64,000 nt of DNA, from positions 93,499-157,498 of the IMG/VR virus record IMGVR_UViG_3300036770_008028. One strand, 5' to 3'. Below the pieces are notes generated by a model. The model was not told the DNA's origin. It did not search any database and saw only the letters and a program-made list of their open reading frames with translations. Source of the stretch: a virus. Shown in pieces: positions 1-8,458 of this stretch (position 1 is its first letter; each line of letters opens with the position of its first letter). The position numbers and the translations under genes are program-made.

Positions 1-501
1 TCTGTTGGAGCCAGCTTGGACGCACAGGAAGAAAAAGCAGAATACATCCGGAAAGGCACTGATTGGGCCGCAGTAGAACAGAACAGACGAGACATGTTGG
101 CCATATGTCCAGAAGTGGATTTCTATGTATCCCCCACACTGAGTGTGCTCAATGCCTGGCATTTGCCTGATTTTCATCGATCCTGGGTTGATAAAGGCTT
201 GATACGAGCACAGGATCTTAATGTAAACATTTTGCAGGATCCGGCATATTATCGTATAGACATAGCGCCCATGGAGTACAAACAGCGATTGAGAGTGAAG
301 TTTGAAGAACATCTTGATTGGTTACGATCTCGAGACCCGTTGCAACGTGCTACAGTGGGATTTACCAGCGCGATTAAATTCATGATGGCCACCGATAACA
401 GTCATCTCCTTGACAAATTTTGGTCAAAAACCAAAGAACTGGATGCTATCCGAGGAGAAAACATACTGCAAGTGCTGCCAGAATTAGAGGCCATGCAATG
501 A
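1..501 (+). CDS. Radical SAM protein, C-terminal part (cut by window edge)
   Basis: The reading frame is open from base 1, so the gene begins upstream of the window; an internal TTG at 16 is not the real start. The first residues (SVGASLDAQEEKAEYIRKG) match the barrel strand and following helix of twitch-type radical SAM proteins, in which a Ser/Asp-rich strand is followed by an EYIRKG-like segment. The rest has the usual mixed C-terminal half and no further cysteine cluster. The stop overlaps the next gene's start (ATGA), so this is the first visible member of a coupled run of three radical SAM genes. Substrate unknown. The iron-sulphur motif would lie upstream and cannot be checked here. 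Confidence 0.75.
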   Translation, partial: SVGASLDAQEEKAEYIRKGTDWAAVEQNRRDMLAICPEVDFYVSPTLSVLNAWHLPDFHRSWVDKGLIRAQDLNVNILQDPAYYRIDIAPMEYKQRLRVKFEEHLDWLRSRDPLQRATVGFTSAIKFMMATDNSHLLDKFWSKTKELDAIRGENILQVLPELEAMQ

Positions 502-1715
502 ATGTGCCTCACGAAAAATTCTGTATCCTGCCCTGGATCAGTTTAGAAGCCAGCCCTGTTGGCACAGTGCGACCTTGTTGTCTGGCAGAAGAAGAGATCT
601 CTGACGATGACGGAAACAAGTTTGAATTGATCGACGCAGAATTTTCTTCAGTGCAAAACAGTAGATACATGCGAGATCTCAGACAGCAATTCTTGGATCA
701 AAAACAACCACGCACCTGTCGCAAATGCTGGAACGAGGAGCGTGCTGGCCGGACCTCCAAGCGCATGCATACCTTGGACCGTCTCAAACACATGGTCACG
801 GACCGTGATTGGACCGCAGATGCCAAGCCATTGATGTTCTTGGATCTCAAATTGGGAAATATCTGTAATCTCAAATGCCGTATCTGTGGGTCATGGAGCA
901 GCAGCCAGTTTGCCGCCGAAGAGTTGCATTTCTTGAGGCAAGAAGAAAAAAAGACCAGTGTACACTATGAGATGCTGAAAAAAGGAGCATGGCCTCGAGA
1001 GAACAAACGATTCTGGCAAGAAGTCGACACTGTGCTTGACCAGATACGCTATATCGAATTCACCGGCGGCGAACCTTTCATGATACGTGAGCACTTTGAA
1101 ATGTTACAGGGCATCGTGGATCGTGGTATCGCACACCAGGTCGAGATACACTATAATACCAATGGTACACAATGGCCGGAAGCTGCCGAACAGATCTGGC
1201 AGCACTTCAAAACAGTAGAGATCGCTTTCAGCATCGACGACCTTGACAGCAGATTTGAGTATCAAAGAACCAATGCGATATGGCAAGAAGTGATCACGAA
1301 TCTACAGCGTTTCCGAGATCTTAGGTCTCGATACAAAAATATAACTCTGCAGGTATGTTCCACAGTGAACGTGTTCAATGTGTTTTATCTTGAAAGCCTG
1401 GCACACTGGATAGACTCTCAGGATTTTGATTTCATTTATTGGAACATGCTACACGAGGCCTATTATCTTTCTGTGGGCACCATGCCAGACAAGGCCAAAC
1501 AAGAAGCCATACGTAGGTTAGAAAACGCCGAGGTGAGAGATTTCCATCGCAGCGAATTCAATCGAGTGGCTGATTTCATCCGCAATGGTAACAGCCTGGA
1601 CGGGAATATCTTGCGCATGAAAGTGGCCGACCTAGATCGCAAACGCAGTACGGATCTCAGAGTGGATCATCTGGATCTGGCCTTGGCCATTGATTACAAC
1701 GGTCCCAATGGATAA
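498..1715 (+). CDS. Radical SAM protein, twitch/SPASM-like
   Basis: 405-aa protein starting at the ATG that overlaps the preceding stop. CNLKCRIC at residues 123-130 is the CxxxCxxC loop that binds the 4Fe-4S cluster and S-adenosylmethionine. A GGEP-type motif (TGGEPFM) follows near residue 189. An N-terminal segment (KFCILPW, then VRPCC) and a CxxC-like pair upstream of the core are typical of the phage proteins of this group and may hold an auxiliary cluster. The family makes radical-based changes to peptides, nucleotides or sugars. Position next to an SGNH hydrolase and a carbamoyltransferase suggests, by inference only, a role in making or modifying a sugar or small molecule. Overlaps the next gene by 8 bases. 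Confidence 0.85.
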   Translation: MNVPHEKFCILPWISLEASPVGTVRPCCLAEEEISDDDGNKFELIDAEFSSVQNSRYMRDLRQQFLDQKQPRTCRKCWNEERAGRTSKRMHTLDRLKHMVTDRDWTADAKPLMFLDLKLGNICNLKCRICGSWSSSQFAAEELHFLRQEEKKTSVHYEMLKKGAWPRENKRFWQEVDTVLDQIRYIEFTGGEPFMIREHFEMLQGIVDRGIAHQVEIHYNTNGTQWPEAAEQIWQHFKTVEIAFSIDDLDSRFEYQRTNAIWQEVITNLQRFRDLRSRYKNITLQVCSTVNVFNVFYLESLAHWIDSQDFDFIYWNMLHEAYYLSVGTMPDKAKQEAIRRLENAEVRDFHRSEFNRVADFIRNGNSLDGNILRMKVADLDRKRSTDLRVDHLDLALAIDYNGPNG

Positions 1716-3006
1716 ACCGACTACCTTGTGTATGGCGCCCTGGACTCATACCTATCTGAGTCCGCAGACTGAGCGTCGCCTGTGCTGCGCCAGCCGAGAA
1801 CCTGCACAGAATTTCCAGCAGTACATTGACACAGCCGCGGGCACAGGCGAATACATTCCCATCACGCTGGAACAGCACTGGAACTCGGAACACATGCGTT
1901 CGGTTCGCAGGCGCATGATGGCCGGAGAGATCTTGCCCGAATGCGACGTGTGCAACAACAAACTGTTGAACACCGATGTATATCGCACATACTTCAATGG
2001 ATTGTTCGGTCACAAATACCAAGAGGCCATGCACAGCACAGACCAAGATGGCCGTACCACTATGCTGCCAGTGAGCTGGGATTATCGATTCAGTAATCTC
2101 TGTAATTTCAAATGTCGTACCTGTGGCGACATGCTGAGTTCGGCATGGGAAAGTGAACAACGGCAGCACAAAATGATAGATTGGACCAATCCTAAGAACG
2201 GTTGGATGGTTCCAGCAGTACGTCAAGAAATCGTCAAGTTCCAAGAAACTCAGATAGAACAAGAATTCGCAGAAGCAGTAGAACAACACCGTGTGGAAGA
2301 AATATATTGGGTGGGAGGCGAGCCATTGATGTATGAGCAACACTGGCGATACATGAAACGTATCGTAGAACTCGGTGATGGACCCAGACTCTATGCCAGA
2401 TATAATACCAATCTCTCTAGGGTAGATTATCGCGGTATCAATCTTTATCTGGACATCCTACGTCATGTAAGAGATTGGCAGATCTGCGCCAGCCTCGATG
2501 GAACCGGTGCTGTGGGAGAATATATCCGCACCGGACTTGACTACGAGCAGTGGAAACAAAACTTTGCTCGCGGACTAGACATATCCCGCCATCGCAGGCA
2601 GATGAGAATCGACTTCACTCTTACACTTCCGGGACTGTTCGAAGTAGCCAATATTCAAGCATTGTCTCAAGAATTTGACGTGGACATCCTGGCCAAGGTT
2701 GTGTTCAGTTTCACGCCGGACATCATAATGAGTCCGTTGGTATTACCACGTAATTTACTGGATCGCATGATAGATCGATCACTAGATGGTCTACCCCCGG
2801 GCGCACTGCGAGACGTATTGACTCAATTAAAAACCAGACCAACCTTCCAGGAACAATGGCCGGATACATGGCAGGCAGGATTGATCAAAGGCAAGCGACG
2901 AATTCTCAAGATTGAAAGTGTACGCAATGATACCTACAAATTTGAGGACATCATACAACAAGATGAGGAGATATATGCCTGGTGGCAAGATATTAGAACG
3001 GATTGA
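1708..3006 (+). CDS. Radical SAM protein, twitch/SPASM-like
   Basis: 432-aa paralogue of the preceding gene. The cluster loop is CNFKCRTC (residues 132-139) and the GGEP motif lies near residue 204 (VGGEPLM). The N-terminus (TTLCMAPWTH, then RLCCAS) repeats the Cys-Pro-Trp and Cys-Cys pattern seen in the other radical SAM proteins of this window, so they form one family. ATG 1708 is chosen because it gives an 8-base overlap with the upstream gene and fits the paralogues; an in-frame start lies 18 bases upstream. Substrate is unknown. Tight coupling with its neighbours suggests that the radical SAM proteins act in one pathway. Confidence 0.85.
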   Translation: MDKPTTLCMAPWTHTYLSPQTERRLCCASREPAQNFQQYIDTAAGTGEYIPITLEQHWNSEHMRSVRRRMMAGEILPECDVCNNKLLNTDVYRTYFNGLFGHKYQEAMHSTDQDGRTTMLPVSWDYRFSNLCNFKCRTCGDMLSSAWESEQRQHKMIDWTNPKNGWMVPAVRQEIVKFQETQIEQEFAEAVEQHRVEEIYWVGGEPLMYEQHWRYMKRIVELGDGPRLYARYNTNLSRVDYRGINLYLDILRHVRDWQICASLDGTGAVGEYIRTGLDYEQWKQNFARGLDISRHRRQMRIDFTLTLPGLFEVANIQALSQEFDVDILAKVVFSFTPDIIMSPLVLPRNLLDRMIDRSLDGLPPGALRDVLTQLKTRPTFQEQWPDTWQAGLIKGKRRILKIESVRNDTYKFEDIIQQDEEIYAWWQDIRTD

Positions 3007-4069
3007 AATAGGTTTACGCAACACAACCGATGAATCGATTCTCAGGATTTATATGGATGCCTATGATAACAGCTTGAGTCGAAAATGGCTGCAATCACTA
3101 GAGCACTGCCTGGCGGAACAATATCATCTAGAGAAAAATTACTGTTTCATGGGCTTTGTCACACATCGTCGTGACGGCGAATTTATTCTGCGTCAGATCA
3201 ACAACTCGATCGCAGCCATCAATGACAGTGCGCTGCCATATCACATAGATGATCAGTTTACCATGGAGAACACTATCCATGAGCATCCGTTGCCTGGCTG
3301 GCAGCATGGTAAAATGCTGAATCAAGATAAATTTAATGCGCTACATAGATATTTTGAAGATCTACAAGGAGTCAGCGGCAATCTCAGTGGATTATACAAA
3401 CAGGCCACTGCTGAGATTCGTTGGCACATCAGGCAATTGAATTTGCTCTGTCACGAATTTGAAACATGGGCAATCAGTTATCGCAAATTACACATGGCAC
3501 CCGAATGGCAGAGACCAAGTCAATTGATGTGCTGGCTAAATGCTCCAAGATTTATGCTGGATCAAGAAGACTACGAACTTTTTGGCATTGACACCATCAA
3601 TAGATCACTGGGCGGAGTGTTTGTGGGTGTAAACAAAGCTGTGGGCAAACATCATTGGGAGGTTTTCCATGATGAAGGTAGGGACAGTAGAATAAATGAA
3701 CTTACAACGTCAACCATGAAGGTTCAGACAGAGGCTTCGGCAGATTTTGACATTGAGTGGGCCAGAGATCCCGGTGGGTTTGACTGGCAGATACAGGAAC
3801 TCAATGAATTTCGACGATGGTTGATAGTCAATGGATTTGATCCAGAAGACAAATCATTGACCATCGGTCATCCTCAGATTGGCCAGATAGATCTTTTGAA
3901 CTCCTTTGGTACAGACCATTATGACAGCATATGGAAAATATTGTCCCAGCATCTAGATGTGAAATACATAAAGACATCGACGGTTAGAGCGGATTATCCT
4001 TACTGTTGGAGCGATCAAGATTTCATGCATCAACAGATAGAATTGATTGAAAATGGAGCATCATTATGA
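2975..4069 (+). CDS. Conserved phage-type protein of unknown function
   Basis: 364 aa. ATG 2975 is preferred over an in-frame start at 2912 because GAGGAG lies 4 to 6 bases upstream, and it leaves a short overlap with the radical SAM gene. The protein is rich in Trp, His and aromatic residues, has no signal peptide or membrane span, and shows no motif I can assign to an enzyme. Segments such as LPGWQHGKMLNQDK and GVFVGVNKAVGKHHWEVF look structured and conserved. It sits between radical SAM genes and an SGNH hydrolase and is coupled to the 33-aa gene after it, so it probably belongs to the same pathway. Confidence 0.7.
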   Translation: MPGGKILERIEIGLRNTTDESILRIYMDAYDNSLSRKWLQSLEHCLAEQYHLEKNYCFMGFVTHRRDGEFILRQINNSIAAINDSALPYHIDDQFTMENTIHEHPLPGWQHGKMLNQDKFNALHRYFEDLQGVSGNLSGLYKQATAEIRWHIRQLNLLCHEFETWAISYRKLHMAPEWQRPSQLMCWLNAPRFMLDQEDYELFGIDTINRSLGGVFVGVNKAVGKHHWEVFHDEGRDSRINELTTSTMKVQTEASADFDIEWARDPGGFDWQIQELNEFRRWLIVNGFDPEDKSLTIGHPQIGQIDLLNSFGTDHYDSIWKILSQHLDVKYIKTSTVRADYPYCWSDQDFMHQQIELIENGASL

Positions 4070-4167
4070 AATGGCTTAAAAATATTTTCTACAAGATACG
4101 CCTGGAAGTGCGTTACCGGAAAAAATTACGAGACCTGCGCAAAAGAGATCCGTTTATCTATAAATGA
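4066..4167 (+). CDS. 33-aa basic small protein, translationally coupled
   Basis: A short frame that starts in an ATGA overlap with the gene before and ends in another ATGA overlap with the SGNH gene after it. Both junctions being the same kind of overlap is strong evidence that it is translated. The product is very basic, with a Trp/Leu-rich N-terminus (MKWLKNIFYKIRLE) that can form an amphipathic helix, followed by RKKLRDLRKRDPFIYK. The Lys/Arg-rich end finishing in DPFIYK looks familiar from small proteins of T4-like phages. Function unknown; membrane surface or nucleic-acid binding are both possible. Confidence 0.65.
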   Translation: MKWLKNIFYKIRLEVRYRKKLRDLRKRDPFIYK

Positions 4168-4814
4168 AACTTTTGACACTGGGATGTAGTTTTACCCGAG
4201 GCAGCGAATTAGTAGAACCAAATGTCACGTCGTGGCCAGTCGTGTTGGCCACAAAGTTGGGATGGGACGTCGATAACCGCGCAGAATTTAATGGTAGCAA
4301 TGACATGATGTTTCGTAAGGCCATAGAGCGAGATCAAGATTACGATCTTGTCATAGTGGCCTGGAGTGAGGCACATCGCATGGAAGTGTGGCTCAATGAC
4401 AAGATAATTTCAGCACGCCGACGCCATCCCATTGGGCCGTTCAGTGTGAATCACAATTCAGCAGGACAGACACTGGAATGGGTGAAACCTTTTTTCGCCA
4501 ACCACTACGACGAACAGTATTTCTTGAGAAAGTGGTTGTGCCAAGCGGTAAGTTTACAGGATCATTTCAAACTGCACAGTCAGCGCTATGTTTTTCTCAC
4601 GGCTTTTGGCAACGAGGAACCTTTGAAAAACTATCAAGGTGTGTTAAAATCTAAGATTGACACAGATCGTTGGGTAGGATGGCCGGATCAGAGTATCATG
4701 ACATGGACTGCGGGTCTGCCCTATGGTCCCTACGGACACCCACTAGAACAAGGACATGCTGTAGTGGCAGATAAAATCTATGAACATATTAGGCATCTCG
4801 GCTGGGTTTCATGA
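4164..4814 (+). CDS. SGNH/GDSL-like hydrolase
   Basis: 216 aa. Block I is GCSFTRGSE near residue 8, with the nucleophile Ser. Block III is GSNDMMF near residue 51, with the Asn of the oxyanion hole. The C-terminal GHPLEQGHAVVA contains the catalytic His region. A central VIVAWSEAHRMEVW strand is typical of the phage branch. Enzymes of this fold remove or transfer acyl groups on sugars and lipids. Between radical SAM, carbamoyltransferase and sugar-nucleotide genes, it most likely edits an acylated sugar, but this is inferred. Start overlaps the 33-aa gene (ATGA); the end overlaps the carbamoyltransferase by 35 bases. A second SGNH protein lies at 53708-54415. Confidence 0.75.
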   Translation: MKLLTLGCSFTRGSELVEPNVTSWPVVLATKLGWDVDNRAEFNGSNDMMFRKAIERDQDYDLVIVAWSEAHRMEVWLNDKIISARRRHPIGPFSVNHNSAGQTLEWVKPFFANHYDEQYFLRKWLCQAVSLQDHFKLHSQRYVFLTAFGNEEPLKNYQGVLKSKIDTDRWVGWPDQSIMTWTAGLPYGPYGHPLEQGHAVVADKIYEHIRHLGWVS

Positions 4815-6261
4815 TGCTGCTGTGAGCATTGTGTCGCCTCAGGGCGACATACTGTTCGCCGGTCACAGTGAACGTTATAGCCGTATCAAGAATGACTCCA
4901 GCATACATCCAGATCTGCTGAAAGAATGCTGCGACTATGAGTTTGATACCGTGGCCTTCTATGAACGTCCTTGGATGCACAATTATCAACAGTGGAGATC
5001 TGGACAACGGGTCTACGGACCCTGGACCACCCGACAGGCTATACGACAGCATCTTGGTTCATGGTATCAACATCCGGCCAGGCGAGAAGTCAGTTATCGC
5101 CATCATCTCAGCCATGCCGCATCTGGATTCCAGACTTCACCTTTCCAGGAAGCTGCTGTGGTAGTGATAGATGCCATCGGCGAGATGGATACCATATCAA
5201 TCTGGCAGGCCCACTACGATGATCGTGGTCAAGCACAGTACCGATTGCGCTGGCGTCAAGGCTATCCACACAGCATAGGATTGTTTTATTCTGCAGTGAC
5301 CAAGGCCGTGGGACTGAAACCCATGGAAGAAGAATACATCACCATGGGCATGGCTGCATATGGCACGGGTCTGGGCACAGCCTGGATGAAACAACAGGTC
5401 ATTGACAGCATGACGGATGTGCGCTTCCTGCGCAATCTACATATTGGGTTTGACGACCATGAGTGGTCATCTTACCACAAAGAAGATCTGGCTGCAGCAG
5501 CACAACATCTCACTGAACTGTTGATCCGCAATGTGATGCTGCGCGCCAGGTCCTTGATCCACAGCGACAACTTGGTTTACATGGGCGGAGTGGCCTTGAA
5601 CTGTGTAGCAAACTCTAGACTAGGAGACATCTATGACAAAATCTGGATCATGCCCAACCCGGGCGATGCGGGTTCCAGCCTTGGAGCCGCCGCTCTGGCT
5701 CACGGAGGACGGCTTCGCTGGCGCGATGCTTTTCTTGGGCACGATATCCATGGTGCTTACCCTGTTCGCGATGTTCTTGATCATCTCCATACCCATCGTA
5801 TCGTTGGCGTGGCTAGCGGTCGCGCTGAATGGGGCCCGCGAGCGCTGGGGAATCGTAGCCTACTCGCAGACCCCCGAGGGTCTGAAATCAAGGATCGGGT
5901 GAATGAGATCAAACGCAGACAGAAATTCCGACCCTTTGCTCCAGTCATACTGGAAGAGTTGGCTGATGAGTATTTTGCTATGCCCCGCGGCTGGGGTCAT
6001 TGCCGTTACATGCAGTCAGTCGCTCGTTGTCGGGAGCCTGACCGTTTTCCTGCTATATGCCATGTTGATGGCACCAGCCGAGTACAGACAGTACCGCAGG
6101 ATGGTTCAGGCATCCGGCAACTCCTAGAGCAATGGTATCTGCTCACAGGATGTCCTATGCTGCTGAACACCAGTCTCAACATCCGAGGAGAACCCGTGGT
6201 CAACGATCGTGCGGATGCTGACCGATTCGAACAACTGTATGGCGTGAAAGTGTGTAGTTAG
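4780..6261 (+). CDS. NodU/CmcH-family carbamoyltransferase
   Basis: 493 aa with the family signatures in order: N-terminal MNILGISAGFHDAA, HHLSHAA (residues about 108-114) for metal binding, GGVALNCVAN, GDAGSSLGAA, then the C-terminal RAEWGPRALGNRSLLADPR, FRPFAP, HVDGTSRVQTV and LLNTSLNIRGEP. These enzymes move the carbamoyl group of carbamoyl phosphate onto a hydroxyl of a sugar, antibiotic or modified base. The protein is somewhat shorter than many NodU proteins, but both halves are complete. In phages such enzymes have been linked to modified DNA bases and surface sugars; the neighbours here (aminotransferase, epimerase, glycosyltransferase-like genes) fit a sugar acceptor. Its stop overlaps the convergent amidinotransferase. 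Confidence 0.9.
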   Translation: MNILGISAGFHDAAVSIVSPQGDILFAGHSERYSRIKNDSSIHPDLLKECCDYEFDTVAFYERPWMHNYQQWRSGQRVYGPWTTRQAIRQHLGSWYQHPARREVSYRHHLSHAASGFQTSPFQEAAVVVIDAIGEMDTISIWQAHYDDRGQAQYRLRWRQGYPHSIGLFYSAVTKAVGLKPMEEEYITMGMAAYGTGLGTAWMKQQVIDSMTDVRFLRNLHIGFDDHEWSSYHKEDLAAAAQHLTELLIRNVMLRARSLIHSDNLVYMGGVALNCVANSRLGDIYDKIWIMPNPGDAGSSLGAAALAHGGRLRWRDAFLGHDIHGAYPVRDVLDHLHTHRIVGVASGRAEWGPRALGNRSLLADPRGSEIKDRVNEIKRRQKFRPFAPVILEELADEYFAMPRGWGHCRYMQSVARCREPDRFPAICHVDGTSRVQTVPQDGSGIRQLLEQWYLLTGCPMLLNTSLNIRGEPVVNDRADADRFEQLYGVKVCS

Positions 6262-7283
6262 AGATAGGACTCTAGTCCGCCACGGCGGCGTATGTCTTGA
6301 GTGCAACAACTGATTCCGCCGTCCCAGAAATAACTGTGACGCAGCTCTGACACGATGGGTTCTATGCGATGTCGACGGCAGAAATCAAACACATCTCGAT
6401 TGTAGGCTGAAAATATCACGTGACTCTCGTCTAGCACCAAGCAGTTGACATCAAACACTGTCTCGGCCACGAATCCGGTCCACTTCTTGAGATAGGTATC
6501 AACGAATGCTGTGAATTCTGGAGTAGGAGTCTGTCCCTGCACATACCAAGCTCCCGGAGATTCTTCATATTTGAACTTGCCTACTTCCATGGCAGCCCAG
6601 ATAGAACTGTCCCAAATCTTCAGCACTTCCCAACCGGGAAAGTCTCTGGCCAGATCTAGATTGACATCGTGCTTGCTGCTGAGGATCACTCCGGGTTTGA
6701 GGATCGCGAATACAGCATCTCCATGCCCATCTGTGACAGCTTCATGTACGCGATATTCTGGACCCAGCACGTTATCCACGATCCAGCGAGTCTGTTCCGG
6801 GCGCAGGAAATCGCTGTTGTCGAAAAACACGTCCTGACCCACTCTCACGATACAACTGGCGCTGGCTCCGTTGAGTATGCAGTCGGGATTCCAAGTACCG
6901 CCATGGGGATCTATCACCGCTGCTCCATAACTCTGACAGATGCGATCTAGTTCTGGCATGGGCAACACACGCAGGAGTTTTTGTCCCAGCGTGATCTGCC
7001 AGTCTCTGGGAGTGAGTGGCGGCAACGGAGCACCCTGTCCCGAAGTCTGTTGCTGTTGGAACTGGTCTTTATCTGGTAGATCCGGTCTCAGCACACGTGC
7101 ACCAAACTGTTCTATGGTGCGCTGCAAATTATCGAGATCTTCCGCGGTCTCTGACAGGATCTGTTGTAGTTGATTCCTGACCTGCGCATCTTCTATGAAA
7201 TCAAAATAGTCGGGATCATAGGCACGCCCCACTATGACTTCTTCCAATGGTTGCCAACTGGTGTATGAGTTTACTGATGACAT
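6258..7283 (-). CDS. Amidinotransferase (GATM/StrB1-like)
   Basis: 341 aa of the pentein fold. Visible motifs are the N-terminal WQPLEEVIVGR, DPHGGTWNPD, a catalytic His-Asp stretch (TDGHGDAVFA) and the C-terminal nucleophile region GGISCCTQDIRRRG, where one of the two cysteines should carry the amidino group from arginine. The family makes guanidino compounds such as guanidinoacetate or streptidine units. Related genes are known in T4-like marine phages. It converges on the carbamoyltransferase, and the upstream gene on the same strand overlaps its start by 13 bases. The substrate is not evident; a guanidinylated sugar would fit the neighbouring genes. Confidence 0.85.
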   Translation of the reverse strand: MSSVNSYTSWQPLEEVIVGRAYDPDYFDFIEDAQVRNQLQQILSETAEDLDNLQRTIEQFGARVLRPDLPDKDQFQQQQTSGQGAPLPPLTPRDWQITLGQKLLRVLPMPELDRICQSYGAAVIDPHGGTWNPDCILNGASASCIVRVGQDVFFDNSDFLRPEQTRWIVDNVLGPEYRVHEAVTDGHGDAVFAILKPGVILSSKHDVNLDLARDFPGWEVLKIWDSSIWAAMEVGKFKYEESPGAWYVQGQTPTPEFTAFVDTYLKKWTGFVAETVFDVNCLVLDESHVIFSAYNRDVFDFCRRHRIEPIVSELRHSYFWDGGISCCTQDIRRRGGLESYL

Positions 7284-8458
7284 CGTAATCCTTGTATCAA
7301 AATATTTAATCTATCGCGCTTGGAGCTCAAGAAAAGTTGTTGATTGTGGGCGACGATATCCCAATTTTCGAGATACAACTGATGCAATGATTCTAGATCC
7401 ATGGCCAATAGTCTTTTTGTTTCCGCCATGGCTGCTTGATATCTTTCAGTGGTATCAGATATATCGTCGTAGCTATTATCTATTCCCCTGGGCAATCGGT
7501 AGCCAAGATCAGTCAGTGTGCGTAAAGTCCGCGAACATCCCAATACTACAAATGGCTGTGCATGTTTCAATGGTTTGAAGATTTTTTCAGTTAGAAAAGC
7601 ACCACCACTCTGATCTGCATCCATGTGTGTTTCCAGCACCAGATTAAAATAAGAATCTGAATAATGCTGATCCACATGTAGACTATGATCATTGTGTTGA
7701 TCGCTGGTGAGATCGTCTGCAGCGAAAGGGCAACAAGCAAGGAACGCATCAAGACTTGATCTGAGACCGAGAAAACGATCTATTTCTATAGGATTATCTT
7801 CGCTGCGATCGCCCACAGACACAGAATTGTCGTAACTGAAAAAAACGTCTCGAGCAAGATCCAAACGCCAAATGTCGGCCATGGCAGTGGCACGCCACCA
7901 TTTGTGAGTCCTTACCAGGGCAGTGCATTTATGAGATCTTGGTCGGTCGTGCATCTCGGCGGCCGGGATGTCTTGATTACGCAGGCGGTACAACAGTTCA
8001 TCGTCCGCGAAATACACACATTGTGATAGATCGTTGGCCCGTGTGTTAGCGGAAACCAGCCATATGCGATCAGCACAGATACCGGCCTCTTGTGCTTGCT
8101 GATATAGATGCTGTTGTATTTTCTGTGGATCGTCACCTTCGCTGTACCAAAACAACAGTTTCATGAGTCTGTGTTTTAGTCTGTCCAATGCAGCGGGAGA
8201 TAGAAGTTCAAACCATCGTACACCAAAATCAAAAAAAGAAACAGACACGATGTAAAAACTATCTCTGTCGCTGCGATCCACGGTCTGTATTTCGTGATCC
8301 ACATGTTCGGTCCGGAGATAATCCAGGAGCATAGGAGGTTCTGAATACGGCCATGTCACGCTGAATTTTTTCCAAGATTCCTCTCCTGGTGTGGCCACGT
8401 GTGTCGCTAGATTTGGGTAGAATCTATTTCGTACCTGTTGATCGATTATCAATTTCAT
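7271..8458 (-). CDS. Glycosyltransferase-like protein of the LTEK phage family
   Basis: 395 aa, starting at the ATG that overlaps the upstream stop (ATGA). It is a close paralogue of the next gene. Shared marks are FWYSEGDDP, WLVSANTRA, THKWWRATAMADIW, a YFNLVLETHMDADQSGG segment, then LTEKIFKPLKHAQPFVV and a LGYRLPRGIDNSYDDISD-type C-terminus. The TEK...PFV block resembles the nucleotide-sugar site of GT10 and exostosin-like enzymes, which is why I infer sugar transfer; no activity is proven. One of seven relatives in the window. Coupling to two paralogues implies that they act together, perhaps adding successive sugars. Confidence 0.7.
   Translation of the reverse strand: MKLIIDQQVRNRFYPNLATHVATPGEESWKKFSVTWPYSEPPMLLDYLRTEHVDHEIQTVDRSDRDSFYIVSVSFFDFGVRWFELLSPAALDRLKHRLMKLLFWYSEGDDPQKIQQHLYQQAQEAGICADRIWLVSANTRANDLSQCVYFADDELLYRLRNQDIPAAEMHDRPRSHKCTALVRTHKWWRATAMADIWRLDLARDVFFSYDNSVSVGDRSEDNPIEIDRFLGLRSSLDAFLACCPFAADDLTSDQHNDHSLHVDQHYSDSYFNLVLETHMDADQSGGAFLTEKIFKPLKHAQPFVVLGCSRTLRTLTDLGYRLPRGIDNSYDDISDTTERYQAAMAETKRLLAMDLESLHQLYLENWDIVAHNQQLFLSSKRDRLNILIQGLRCHQ

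Noticed and set aside
1657-2343. Long minus-strand frame of 228 aa opposite the radical SAM genes
   Set aside because: It is antisense to a frame with the full radical SAM motif set; no promoter or ribosome site.
22-4069. Bacterial chromosome origin of the window
   Set aside because: Not excluded by proof, but the gene set (thyX, T4-type nuclease, T4-like hypotheticals), one-direction tRNA array and late boxes point to a phage; no ribosomal or central-metabolism genes occur.
5633-6127. Two adjacent hydrophobic frames (89 and 74 aa) inside the carbamoyltransferase
   Set aside because: The full NodU-type frame is continuous here with its motifs GDAGSSLGAA, RAEWGPRALGNRS and HVDGTSRV, so the other frame is a shadow of a codon-biased gene; no ribosome site supports it.
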